Origin: Cognatundibacterium oligocarboniphilum
Lineage (GTDB): Bacteria; Pseudomonadota; Gammaproteobacteria; Burkholderiales; Burkholderiaceae_D
Direction of reading: 5' to 3'
NCBI RefSeq assembly: GCF_013377855.1
Contig: NZ_JABXYJ010000012.1
Coordinates: 1 to 64,000 of the forward strand
DNA: 64,000 bases
The notes under the pieces are model-generated. The model was not told the DNA's origin and made no database searches. It saw nothing but the letters and a program-made list of their open reading frames with translations. Below, piece after piece: positions 19,378 to 27,639 of this stretch. The translations under genes were made by a program, and so were the position numbers. Position 1 is the stretch's first letter. The number at the start of each line of letters is the position of its first letter.

Positions 19378-20268
19378 TCAGGAACAACGGCTGTGGTCAG
19401 TCGCCAGCATCGTTTCCGATAGGGATGGCAAACCGGCGTTTGTAGTACGTATCTTGTCCGTGCTGCCTGCTTCATTATCTGGATTTGCAGCGGAAGCCGT
19501 GCCTGCATTCTGATACAGCCCGGCAATCATCTGATCGCTGACCTGATGGCTGTCAAATATGATTTTGCCGTTGCGCAGCCCGATGATGCGGTCAAAATGA
19601 CGGCGCGCCAGATCAACCTGATGCAGACTGCAGATCAGACTCGCCTGACGTTCGCGGGCCGCCTGCTGCAATGCCTGCAGGGTTTGCAGCGCCAGCGTCG
19701 GATCGAGTGCGGACAAAGGTTCATCGACCACCAGCAGCTCAGCACCGGACAATAGCAGACGCGCCAGGCCGCAGCGCTGGCGCTCGCCGCCTGACAGATG
19801 ATCCACCCGTTCATACAGCTTATGCTGCAAATGGAAACGGGATAAGGCATCAAACGCGGCGTGCGGGTCGCTGGGGTAGATCAGATTTTTGCAGGCCTGC
19901 AGAAAAGACCATTGCGGCAGGCGGCCAGCGAGCACCGCAGTCACGACACGCTGCCGCGGCGGCAAGGGGGGCGTCTGGGGTGCCAGAAACAGTTGCCGGC
20001 GCAGCCGGTGGCGTTGCGATCCGCTCAGTTGCCAGACTGCTTGTCCGTGAAAAAAATATTCACCTTGCACTGGTTCGCTGGCACAGGCGAGAGTCTGCAA
20101 TAGCGTGGTTTTCCCGGCACCGGACGGCCCGATGACGGCAATCTGTTCACCCCGCCGGATTTGCAGAACGATGTCTTCCAGCGCCCAGCCGGCAGATCCG
20201 TGGCGCTTGCCCGAATACTGTACATACAGATGCCGCAGATCGACCTGCGGTGACTGCTGCATCGTCAT
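19378..20268 (-). CDS. phnC: Phosphonate/oxyanion ABC transporter ATPase (PhnC type)
   Basis: ATP-binding subunit of 296 aa on the cytoplasmic side. Walker A GPSGAGKTTLLQ is near residue 42, the signature is LSGGERQRCGLARLL and Walker B is LLVVDEPLSALDP. A tail of about 45 residues after the core is longer than usual and rich in Ala, Asn and Thr. Its ATG shares one base with the stop of phnD (TAATG at 20268), so the two are translationally coupled. Confidence 0.9.
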   Translation of the reverse strand: MTMQQSPQVDLRHLYVQYSGKRHGSAGWALEDIVLQIRRGEQIAVIGPSGAGKTTLLQTLACASEPVQGEYFFHGQAVWQLSGSQRHRLRRQLFLAPQTPPLPPRQRVVTAVLAGRLPQWSFLQACKNLIYPSDPHAAFDALSRFHLQHKLYERVDHLSGGERQRCGLARLLLSGAELLVVDEPLSALDPTLALQTLQALQQAARERQASLICSLHQVDLARRHFDRIIGLRNGKIIFDSHQVSDQMIAGLYQNAGTASAANPDNEAGSTDKIRTTNAGLPSLSETMLATDHSRCS

Positions 20269-21155
20269 TACTTCAGCAGCCCGGCATTGTGCGCAGCGGC
20301 TTCGATCGCTTTGTAATTGTCCGCTTTGGTCGGGATGAAGCGGGCAGTGCGCTGCAGATCAAGAATTTCCTTGTCTTCGGCCTTACCCGCATCCAGCGAT
20401 AAAAAGGCATCGCTGATTTTTTTGCGTAATTCTGCAGGCATGTCGGTGCGGACAGACCAGTTATAGTCAAAATAGCCCGGTGTGGTGTAGAACACGTGAA
20501 CTTGCCGGGTATCGACCTTGTTTTGCGCCACCAGTTTTTCCCAGACTGAAATATTCAGTGCTCCGGCATCGACTTTTCCGCCGGATACGGCCGCGACCGT
20601 TGCATCATGCGCACCAGAAAATGCGATCCGCTTCAGGTCAGTATCAGGATTGATTTTCGCTGCCAGCAGATAAGAGCGCGGCATCAGATGACCTGAGGTC
20701 GAGGATTCAGAACCAAAGCTGAAGGTCTTGCCTTTCAGGTCTTCCAGTTTGCGGATGTCCTGGTGAGTGGTAATGAAAACGGACTTGAATTTCTCGTCTT
20801 CTTCGCGCTGTACCAGGGGGATGACCTGATCTTTGCTGCGGGCTTTGGCTTGTACAAAGGTGAAACCGCCGAACCAGACCATATCGAGTTTTTTATTGAT
20901 CAGCCCCTCAACGGATGCTGCATAGTCCGTGACCGGAATAAACTCGATTTTCATGCCGAGTTTTTTTTCCAGATAACTGCCAAGCGGCTTGAATTTTCGT
21001 TGCAACTCGGTCGGTGCTTCATCCGGGATGGCAGAAACACGCAATACCTGCGCCGATTGCTGCGCAAAGCTGAGGCCGGCCAAGGTCAGCAGAGATGTTG
21101 CAAGCAGGGTCTGGAAGCAGCGGCGGGAAACAGAAAGGCGAGAGGAAAAAGTCAT
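20268..21155 (-). CDS. phnD: PhnD-family periplasmic binding protein, possibly for selenate
   Basis: Solute-binding protein of 295 aa with a signal peptide (RRCFQTLLATSLLTLAGLSFAQ). The mature start RVSAIPDEAPTELQRKFKPL, then DMVWFGGFTFVQA, TSGHLMPRSYLL and DYNWSVRTDMP, is the pattern of the PhnD subgroup often annotated as a putative selenate transporter binding protein, not of classical phosphonate binders. No C-P lyase, phosphite dehydrogenase or selenium gene lies in the window to settle the substrate. First gene of a phnD-C-E-E operon on the minus strand. The fold is certain; the ligand is open. Confidence 0.85.
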   Translation of the reverse strand: MTFSSRLSVSRRCFQTLLATSLLTLAGLSFAQQSAQVLRVSAIPDEAPTELQRKFKPLGSYLEKKLGMKIEFIPVTDYAASVEGLINKKLDMVWFGGFTFVQAKARSKDQVIPLVQREEDEKFKSVFITTHQDIRKLEDLKGKTFSFGSESSTSGHLMPRSYLLAAKINPDTDLKRIAFSGAHDATVAAVSGGKVDAGALNISVWEKLVAQNKVDTRQVHVFYTTPGYFDYNWSVRTDMPAELRKKISDAFLSLDAGKAEDKEILDLQRTARFIPTKADNYKAIEAAAHNAGLLK

Positions 21156-21264
21156 GATGAAATGAAAAAATCAGTAATGATGAAAGAAGAAATAGTTTGC
21201 CAGAGAAAAATGACCTGATTACATCTGCATCAATGCGGCAGCCTCTGACTCAAAGCAGGGAGAA

Positions 21265-22269
21265 TCAGTGTTTGGAGGCCGGTGTTGAAAGTGATCTGGA
21301 CTGTTCCGTCAACGATGGCAGAGACAGAAAAAATATCCGGTTACGACCATTGTTTTTGGCTGCATACAAAGCGGCATCCGCAGTCTTTAACAACGCAGCA
21401 GAATCGAGCAGGGCATCCTTTGAAAAATGACTGAAGCCAATACTGATGCTGATATGCGGGCTGGCCAGCGATTTCTCGTGCGGGATGTGCAGATCACGAA
21501 TGGCATTCTGTAATTTTTCTGCAAACTGCATTGCCGATTCCTGGGAAATATTGGGCAACATCAGTACAAATTCCTCACCGCCAAAGCGTGCCAGCACGTC
21601 GCTGGCACGCAGCAGCTGTGACTTGAGCGCACCCGCCACCTGTACCAGCGCCTTGTCACCGGCAACATGGCCATAGTAATCATTGAATTGCTTGAAAAAA
21701 TCAATGTCCACCATAAACACAGACAGACTGGTGCCATGTCGTACCGCCTGCGCCAGCGCCATTTTGAAATGTTCGTCGAAAAAGCGGCGGTTATAAATAC
21801 CGGTCAGACTATCCGTGGTGGCTTCCTTTTTCAACAGCTCGGAATGGGAGCGCAATATTTTTTCGCGTTTGATGGATGTCGTGGAGTCGGTGATCTGGAT
21901 CAGGCACTGACGTTCTCCGCCCACCTCCAGCGGCGTGAGTGTAATGGATTGGTGAATCCGTTTTTTCTCACGGTTTTTATCGTTCCGTTCGTAGAGCGGT
22001 AACGGGCTGCGGTGCAAGGCATTCGACAGGATGACAGGTAATCTGTAATCGATGGTTTTTGTAATCGCCAAAGTGAATGCCGTGCTGGGTGGCTCATCAA
22101 AAATAGCGGTAATATATTGCCCGATGGCGGCGCTGGCTTCGATATTGCTGCGCTTTTCCACCCAGTCATTCCACAGCCGGATCTGATTGTTTCTGTCAAC
22201 CACAATCAGGCCGACGCTGATCGTGTTGAAAATCTGGTTCAGTACTTCAGAAGCAAACTGCACCGACAT
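21265..22269 (-). CDS. Diguanylate cyclase with N-terminal PAS domain
   Basis: Makes cyclic di-GMP from two GTP. It is 334 aa long with a PAS-like sensor (about residues 8-125, VGLIVVDRNNQIRLWND) and a GGDEF domain (about 165-320). The active-site motif is intact as RFGGEEFVLMLPN. A product-inhibition site RASD stands five residues ahead of it. No transmembrane helix is seen, so it is cytoplasmic. Last of a three-gene operon with cheC- and cheY-like genes. The stop of cheC and this start share a base (TGATG at 22269). Confidence 0.92.
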   Translation of the reverse strand: MSVQFASEVLNQIFNTISVGLIVVDRNNQIRLWNDWVEKRSNIEASAAIGQYITAIFDEPPSTAFTLAITKTIDYRLPVILSNALHRSPLPLYERNDKNREKKRIHQSITLTPLEVGGERQCLIQITDSTTSIKREKILRSHSELLKKEATTDSLTGIYNRRFFDEHFKMALAQAVRHGTSLSVFMVDIDFFKQFNDYYGHVAGDKALVQVAGALKSQLLRASDVLARFGGEEFVLMLPNISQESAMQFAEKLQNAIRDLHIPHEKSLASPHISISIGFSHFSKDALLDSAALLKTADAALYAAKNNGRNRIFFLSLPSLTEQSRSLSTPASKH

Positions 22270-22886
22270 CAGATTTCTCCCAGAAAACGCTCGATTTGCG
22301 TCATCAGACTGCTCAGGGAAGTGGAACTCAGCAGGAAAATCAGATGACCTTCGGAGTGGCGTTTTTCTATCGCAAGATCAATGTGCAGCAACAGGATGTA
22401 TTGCTGATCCTGATCCTGATCGGGGCAGATACGGTTGAAAATTTCATCCATGGTCGCTACGCTGTAATCCGGCAATGAGCAGTTCAGCGGCACGTTGAGC
22501 ATGTCAGCCATGGCAGACAGGCAGGCATTGAGGATGATATTGCCAAGCTCGCACATCGCTTCCTGCTCGAATTCGGCCAGGTCTTCGATGCTGATCTGGG
22601 AGCCCATCATGTCGCGCACGATTTCCAGTGCATGTTCTTCGGTGAACAGCAAAATCGCCTCGGCATCGAAAGATCCGCTGAACGTCTGATGCACAGCGCC
22701 AAAACGGTCGGAGCGCGGCCCCATCAAGGTGTCATCAATGTCGGAAGCCTTACGGATTTCCACCGAGGGTACGGACAGGCGAACTTCATCGCCGACAATC
22801 TCAGAAAGGCTCGCTGCTGCGCGGCCAGCGCCTACATTGAAAACCTCACTTAACGCATCGATATGAAGTTCGCTCAGACTGTTCAT
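22269..22886 (-). CDS. CheC-type CheY-phosphate phosphatase
   Basis: A 205-aa protein of the CheC/CheX/FliY family. The first phosphatase site is DALSEVFNVGAGRAA (D-x3-E-x2-N) near residue 10, and a second related site is EAMCELGNIILN near residue 108. Such proteins remove phosphate from CheY-type regulators. It lies between a stand-alone receiver and a diguanylate cyclase, with 4-bp and 1-bp overlaps, so its target is probably the receiver encoded just upstream. Confidence 0.85.
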   Translation of the reverse strand: MNSLSELHIDALSEVFNVGAGRAAASLSEIVGDEVRLSVPSVEIRKASDIDDTLMGPRSDRFGAVHQTFSGSFDAEAILLFTEEHALEIVRDMMGSQISIEDLAEFEQEAMCELGNIILNACLSAMADMLNVPLNCSLPDYSVATMDEIFNRICPDQDQDQQYILLLHIDLAIEKRHSEGHLIFLLSSTSLSSLMTQIERFLGEI

Positions 22887-23248
22887 TGTCCGCTCACGAA
22901 ATAATCGACAACGATGCCAATGGATTTCTCAGTTACGGGTTTCGCGACAAAAATAGTACCGATGGAATTGGCTCTGGTTTGCATGGCATCCTGCACATTG
23001 GCGGAAAAAATAGCAATACGCATTGCAGGATGGGCTTTTAGTAAGGCTTCCGCGGCATCAGTACCCAGCATGCCAGGCATGTTGATGTCCATGGTGCAGA
23101 AATCCGGATGATGCTCTGCTGCTACGCGCAGAGCTTCCTCGCCGGAGCCGGCTTCTGCAAATTCCCAGTCTGGCTGTGCCGCTTTGATATGTGCGCGGAT
23201 CACCATGCGGGAGACTTTGCTGTCGTCAACGATCAGGAGTTTTTTCAT
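22883..23248 (-). CDS. CheY-like single-domain response regulator
   Basis: Receiver domain of 121 aa with nothing attached. The acidic pair is in LLIVDDSKVSR, the phospho-acceptor Asp in CTMDINMPGM, the switch Ser in IFSANVQ and the invariant Lys in VAKPVTEKS. The ATG at 23248 is preferred because the domain starts there directly; the frame to 23281 only adds a short unmatched leader. First gene of the cheY-cheC-GGDEF operon. No histidine kinase is nearby, so its phosphodonor is unknown. Confidence 0.88.
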   Translation of the reverse strand: MKKLLIVDDSKVSRMVIRAHIKAAQPDWEFAEAGSGEEALRVAAEHHPDFCTMDINMPGMLGTDAAEALLKAHPAMRIAIFSANVQDAMQTRANSIGTIFVAKPVTEKSIGIVVDYFVSGQ

Positions 23249-23406
23249 TATTGTCTGAGGAATGTGGGTAGTTGGAACCATGTGAATCTGGTCTCATGCC
23301 AGTCAGTTCACTTTAGCCCGATATTCTACCCCAGAGAAATAGGCTTTTTCCTGGTTCAACATAGATTAATTTACGTTAAAAAATATTGATTTATGGCAAT
23401 TTTCGC

Positions 23407-25041
23407 TTAATTTCCTTTCTTCAGTCTGCGCCACAGCGTAGTCCGGCTGACGCCGAGATGGGCGGCGACGGCTTCCCGGTTGTTGTCAAAGCGCTGCATC
23501 AGCGCTGTCAGGTCTGCCACCTTGTCTGCCGTGCCTCGGTTGTTTGTTGGCGGGGTAGTTATCGTATCTGATGTATGTGTGGCCGGTGAGGCGATGTCGA
23601 TCCACAATTCGGGCAGGATGCGGGCCAGGAATGCCGGGCTCAGCGCCTGCAGTGGTTCTGCGGCCAGAAATAGCGCAAGACGTTCCATCATATTGCGCAT
23701 TTCTCGCACATTGCCCGGCCAGTCGTAATGTTCCAGCAGCGCGGTGCAACTGCTGATTTCGGCATGCAGATTCGGATGCGGTCTGGCGCCCATCGCGGCC
23801 AGCGCCTGTTTCAGGCACCATTCTGCCAGTGGCATGATGTCTGTCCGGCGTTCACGCAGGGGGGGCAAGCTCAGCCGCAGGACGGCCAGCCGGTAAAACA
23901 GGTCGGCGCGGAATTTTCCTTCCCGCACCCGTGTTTCCAGATCGCAGTGGGTGGCGCTGACGATGCGCACATCCACCGGCACCGGGCGCACACCGCCGAC
24001 GCGGACGATTTCGCGCTCTTCCAGTACCCGCAGCAGCCGGGTCTGCAGGTTCAGCGGCATTTCGCCGATCTCATCCAGAAACAGGGTGCCGCGGCTTGCG
24101 GCTTCAAACAGACCTGCATGGCCGCCGCGCCGCGCGCCGGTGAACGCGCCCTCGTCGTAACCAAATAATTCTGATTCCAGCAAGGATTCGGCAATCGCGC
24201 CGCAATTGATGGCCACAAATGGCTGCCGCGCCCGCGGGCTTTCGCGGTGAATGGCCTGCGCCGCGAGTTCCTTGCCGGTGCCGGTTTCACCCTGCAGCAA
24301 CACGGTGGCCGGCGAGCGGGCAAACAGGGTGACGGTGCGGCGGATTTCCTGCATGGATACCGAATCGCCACGCAGATCGTTGAGTCCGTGCCGGGCGCGC
24401 AGGGCGTCGCTGGCCGGATGATGCCTGCCCCGCGCCGATTCGAGGCGGGTGATGCGCGCAATTTCGAGCGCATCGTCAAAAGCCTGCCGGATGGAGGCGG
24501 ATGAATACATGAAAATCCCGTTCAGCCCGGCTTCTTCCGCCAGATCGGTAATCAGGCCGGCACCGACAATCGCCTGAATGCCTGCGGCTTTCAGTTCGCG
24601 GATCTGGGCGCGGGCATCCTGTTCGGTCACGTAGGTGCGCTGTTCCAGCTGAAAGCCGAATGTGGTTTTGAAATCGCTCAGCTCCGGCACGGTTTCCTGA
24701 TAGGTGATCAGGCCGATTTCCGGTGAAATCTTGCGTGCCCGCGCCAGCGCCTGCATGACGTCGAAACCACTGGCTTTGGCAATGACGACCGGTACCGGCA
24801 GGCGGCTTTTCAGATAGGCGCCGTTGGAGCCGGCAGCGATCACGGCGTCGCATCGTTCGGTCAGCAGCCTTTCTCGGATGTGCTGGACGGCTTCTTCAAA
24901 ACCCAGCTGCAGCGGAACGATATCGGCGTTGGCATCGTATTCCAGCATGATGTCGCGAAACATGTCGAACAGGCGGGAAATGGATACTGTCCAGATGACG
25001 GGCTTGTCCTGGACGTCGCGTGGGAGTGGCGGTAGTTTCAT
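23407..25041 (-). CDS. prpR: Propionate catabolism activator PrpR (sigma-54 dependent)
   Basis: Enhancer-binding activator of the prp operon. About 544 aa: an N-terminal PrpR sensor domain (about residues 5-190), an AAA+ domain (about 215-450) with Walker A GETGTGKE and the sigma-54 contact loop GAFTGA, and a C-terminal Fis-type helix-turn-helix ([21 protein letters not shown]). The sensor of this family responds to 2-methylcitrate. Divergent from prpB, with four TGTTTCA-type sites and a sigma-54 promoter in between. ATG 25041 is chosen because it leaves all those sites outside the gene; an ATG at 25059 would add MKHETS. Confidence 0.93.
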   Translation of the reverse strand: MKLPPLPRDVQDKPVIWTVSISRLFDMFRDIMLEYDANADIVPLQLGFEEAVQHIRERLLTERCDAVIAAGSNGAYLKSRLPVPVVIAKASGFDVMQALARARKISPEIGLITYQETVPELSDFKTTFGFQLEQRTYVTEQDARAQIRELKAAGIQAIVGAGLITDLAEEAGLNGIFMYSSASIRQAFDDALEIARITRLESARGRHHPASDALRARHGLNDLRGDSVSMQEIRRTVTLFARSPATVLLQGETGTGKELAAQAIHRESPRARQPFVAINCGAIAESLLESELFGYDEGAFTGARRGGHAGLFEAASRGTLFLDEIGEMPLNLQTRLLRVLEEREIVRVGGVRPVPVDVRIVSATHCDLETRVREGKFRADLFYRLAVLRLSLPPLRERRTDIMPLAEWCLKQALAAMGARPHPNLHAEISSCTALLEHYDWPGNVREMRNMMERLALFLAAEPLQALSPAFLARILPELWIDIASPATHTSDTITTPPTNNRGTADKVADLTALMQRFDNNREAVAAHLGVSRTTLWRRLKKGN

Positions 25042-25044
25042 ACT

Positions 25045-25092
25045 TGTTTCATGTTTCAAATAAATGTTTCAATTGAAGTGTATTATGAAACA
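25045..25092. promoter_or_regulatory. Repeated TGTTTCA sites, likely PrpR operator
   Basis: TGTTTCA occurs three times in one direction (25045-25051, 25052-25058 and 25065-25071) and once inverted as TGAAACA (25086-25092). The cluster lies between prpR and prpB, 110-155 bp ahead of the sigma-54 promoter of prpB. That position suits an enhancer site for PrpR and also allows autoregulation of prpR. Confidence 0.7.
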
Positions 25093-25201
25093 AAATATCG
25101 CTGTAAGGCAATGAATTTTCCTGTCTGTGAGGATGCTGAAGATGATTAAGCCCTTGATTTTTATACGCTCTGATCTATTCTTTGGCGTTACCGCCTGATG
25201 C

Positions 25202-25217
25202 TGGCACACGGTTTGCA
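25202..25217 (+). promoter_or_regulatory. Sigma-54 promoter of the prp operon
   Basis: TGGCAC (25202-25207) and TTGCA (25213-25217) have the exact -24/-12 spacing of the sigma-54 consensus. Transcription would start near 25228, about 70 nt ahead of prpB. Confidence 0.88.
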
Positions 25218-25297
25218 ATATGCTGTGCTGACGTTGTTCAACATGGAGTCTGGTAACGATCTGGTCGCCAGCCCTTCACCGGAAAGAAAACAATACG

Positions 25298-26188
25298 ATG
25301 AGTCAATACTCCGCAGGTGCCGCCTTCCGTAAGGCGATGCAAGAAGAATCCCCGTTGCAGGTGGTCGGGGCGATCAACGCCAATCACGCTTTGCTGGCCA
25401 AACGTGCCGGCTTTAAGGCGATTTATCTGTCCGGCGGCGGTGTGGCGGCAGGTTCGCTCGGCTTGCCCGACCTCGGCATTTCCAATCTGGATGATGTGCT
25501 GACCGATGTGCGCCGCATCACCGATGTCTGCGATTTGCCTTTGCTGGTGGACGTGGATACCGGCTTTGGCGCTTCGGCGTTCAATGTGGCTCGCACCGTG
25601 AAATCGATGATTAAATTCGGCGCAGCAGCCATGCACATTGAAGACCAGGTCGGCGCCAAGCGCTGCGGTCATCGCCCGGGTAAGGAAATCGTATCGAAGC
25701 AGGAAATGGTGGACCGCGTGAAGGCTGCAGTGGATGCCCGTACGGATGAAAATTTCGTGATCATGGCACGCACCGATGCGCTGGCAGTCGAAGGGCTGGA
25801 GGCAGCAATTGAACGGGCACAGGCTTGCGTCGAAGCGGGTGCTGACATGATTTTCCCGGAAGCGATCACTCAGCTGGAGATGTATCAGCAGTTTGCCAGC
25901 GCGGTCAAGGTGCCGATTCTCGCCAATATCACCGAATTCGGTTCCACGCCGCTGTACACCGTGGAAGAACTGAAATCTGCCGATGTCGGTCTGGTGCTGT
26001 ATCCGCTGTCGGCATTCCGCGCCATGAATAAAGCGGCCGAAAATGTGTATACCGCGATCCGCCGTGACGGCTCGCAGAAAAATGTGGTTGATACCATGCA
26101 GACCCGTATGGAACTGTATGAACGCATCAACTACCACACGTTTGAACAGAAACTTGATGCGCTGTTTGCACAGCAGAAAAGCAAATAA
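25298..26188 (+). CDS. prpB: 2-methylisocitrate lyase
   Basis: Splits 2-methylisocitrate to pyruvate and succinate, the last step of the 2-methylcitrate cycle. It is 296 aa of the isocitrate lyase/PEP mutase fold. The catalytic loop reads [18 protein letters not shown], with the Cys of the KRCGH motif near residue 123, and LVDVDTGFG provides metal-binding Asp residues. Start [28 protein letters not shown] is typical. It is first in prpB-prpC-acnD-prpF-prpE; 173 bp separate it from prpC, and that gap contains a dispersed hairpin element. Confidence 0.97.
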   Translation: MSQYSAGAAFRKAMQEESPLQVVGAINANHALLAKRAGFKAIYLSGGGVAAGSLGLPDLGISNLDDVLTDVRRITDVCDLPLLVDVDTGFGASAFNVARTVKSMIKFGAAAMHIEDQVGAKRCGHRPGKEIVSKQEMVDRVKAAVDARTDENFVIMARTDALAVEGLEAAIERAQACVEAGADMIFPEAITQLEMYQQFASAVKVPILANITEFGSTPLYTVEELKSADVGLVLYPLSAFRAMNKAAENVYTAIRRDGSQKNVVDTMQTRMELYERINYHTFEQKLDALFAQQKSK

Positions 26189-26257
26189 GACCGTGCATCA
26201 GATGCTATAAGCCGGATTCTCTGCTACCTATCCAATAAATCGCATGCAATAAAACAC

Positions 26258-26336
26258 ATACTCCCCCTTGTTTTTATTAAAAATGGTCTGATGCCCTTGA
26301 TTAGAAAGGGCTTTAAAGAATACTGGAGGGGAGTAT
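26258..26336. repeat. 79-bp dispersed element, copy B
   Basis: Ends are ATACTCCCC (26258-26266) and GGGGAGTAT (26328-26336), the same terminal inverted repeat and the same total length as copy A at 8822. The interior shares CTGATGC and ends in the 17-mer ATACTGGAGGGGAGTAT. A smaller inner hairpin pairs GCCCTT (26293-26298) with AAGGGC (26306-26311). It lies between prpB and prpC, 26 bp ahead of the prpC start. Confidence 0.75.
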
Positions 26337-26361
26337 ATATCTATCATTTCGGGAGATTATC

Positions 26362-27510
26362 ATGACTGAAGCCGTTCCTTTCAAACCCAAAAAATCCGTT
26401 GCCCTGTCTGGCGTTACTGCCGGCAATACGGCACTGTGCACTGTCGGTAAAACCGGCAACGACCTGCATTACCGAGGTTACGACATTCTGGATGTGGCTG
26501 ACGCCTGCGAGTTTGAAGAAATTGCGCATCTGCTGGTGCATGGCAAATTACCGACTGTCGCCGAACTGCGTGCCTACAAGGCCAAGCTCAAGGCGTTACG
26601 CGGTCTGCCAGCCAATGTGAAAGCTGCGCTGGAATGGCTGCCTGCATCGTCGCATCCGATGGATGTGATGCGTACCGGTGTGTCTGCACTGGGTTGCGTT
26701 TTGCCGGAAAAAGACGACCATAACACACCGGGCGCACGCGATATCGCTGATCGCCTGATGGCGTCGCTGGGCTCCATGCTCCTGTACTGGTATCACTACA
26801 GCCACAATGGAAAACGGATCGAAACCGAAACCGACGATGAGTCGATCGGTGGTCATTTCCTGCATCTGCTGCATGGCGAACAACCAAGCGCACTGTGGGA
26901 AAAAGCCATGCACACCTCACTGATCCTGTATGCGGAGCATGAATTCAACGCATCGACATTTACTGGCCGCGTGATCGCCGGTACCGGTTCCGACATGTAT
27001 TCCGCGATTACCGGCGCAATTGGCGCGCTGCGTGGTCCTAAGCATGGCGGTGCGAACGAGGTGGCCTTTGAAATCCAGAAACGTTACGACAATCCGGACG
27101 AAGCGGAAGCAGACATCAAGAAACGCGTTGAAAACAAAGAAGTCGTGATCGGTTTCGGCCATCCGGTTTATACCATTTCCGATCCGCGCAACAAAGTCAT
27201 CAAGGAAGTTGCACGCAATCTGTCTAAAGACGCTGGCTCCATGAAGATGTTTGACATTGCAGAACGTCTGGAAACCGTGATGTGGGATATCAAAAAGATG
27301 TTCCCGAACCTGGACTGGTTCTCTGCGGTGTCTTATCACATGATGGGCGTGCCGACAGCGATGTTCACGCCGCTGTTTGTGATTGCCCGCACGTCAGGCT
27401 GGGCTGCGCACATCATTGAACAGCGCATCGACAACAAGATCATCCGTCCGAGTGCGAATTATGTGGGCCCGGAAGATCTGAAATTTGTACCGATCAAGGA
27501 CCGTCAGTAA
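26362..27510 (+). CDS. prpC: 2-methylcitrate synthase
   Basis: Condenses propionyl-CoA with oxaloacetate to 2-methylcitrate. At 382 aa it is the short citrate synthase-like type. Signature parts are [16 protein letters not shown] at the start, [16 protein letters not shown] (with the catalytic His) and the GFGHPVY segment with the second catalytic His, then the late catalytic Asp region [15 protein letters not shown] ribosome site stands eight bases ahead of the ATG. Confidence 0.97.
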   Translation: MTEAVPFKPKKSVALSGVTAGNTALCTVGKTGNDLHYRGYDILDVADACEFEEIAHLLVHGKLPTVAELRAYKAKLKALRGLPANVKAALEWLPASSHPMDVMRTGVSALGCVLPEKDDHNTPGARDIADRLMASLGSMLLYWYHYSHNGKRIETETDDESIGGHFLHLLHGEQPSALWEKAMHTSLILYAEHEFNASTFTGRVIAGTGSDMYSAITGAIGALRGPKHGGANEVAFEIQKRYDNPDEAEADIKKRVENKEVVIGFGHPVYTISDPRNKVIKEVARNLSKDAGSMKMFDIAERLETVMWDIKKMFPNLDWFSAVSYHMMGVPTAMFTPLFVIARTSGWAAHIIEQRIDNKIIRPSANYVGPEDLKFVPIKDRQ

Positions 27511-27639
27511 AACGGGAAGTCAGCCGTGCTGCCATCGGCATCGCGGCTGGCCTTCTGCCTGAGCCTGTCTGATGTGCCTGATGCTGTCGCGGTACGGCAG
27601 ACAATTCCCCCGGAATCTGAACCCATTTTCTGACTTATC

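Noticed and set aside
25045-25092. TGTTTCA repeats as a CRISPR or mobile repeat
   Set aside because: Units are only 7 bp, spacing is irregular and one copy is inverted; an operator for PrpR explains them better.
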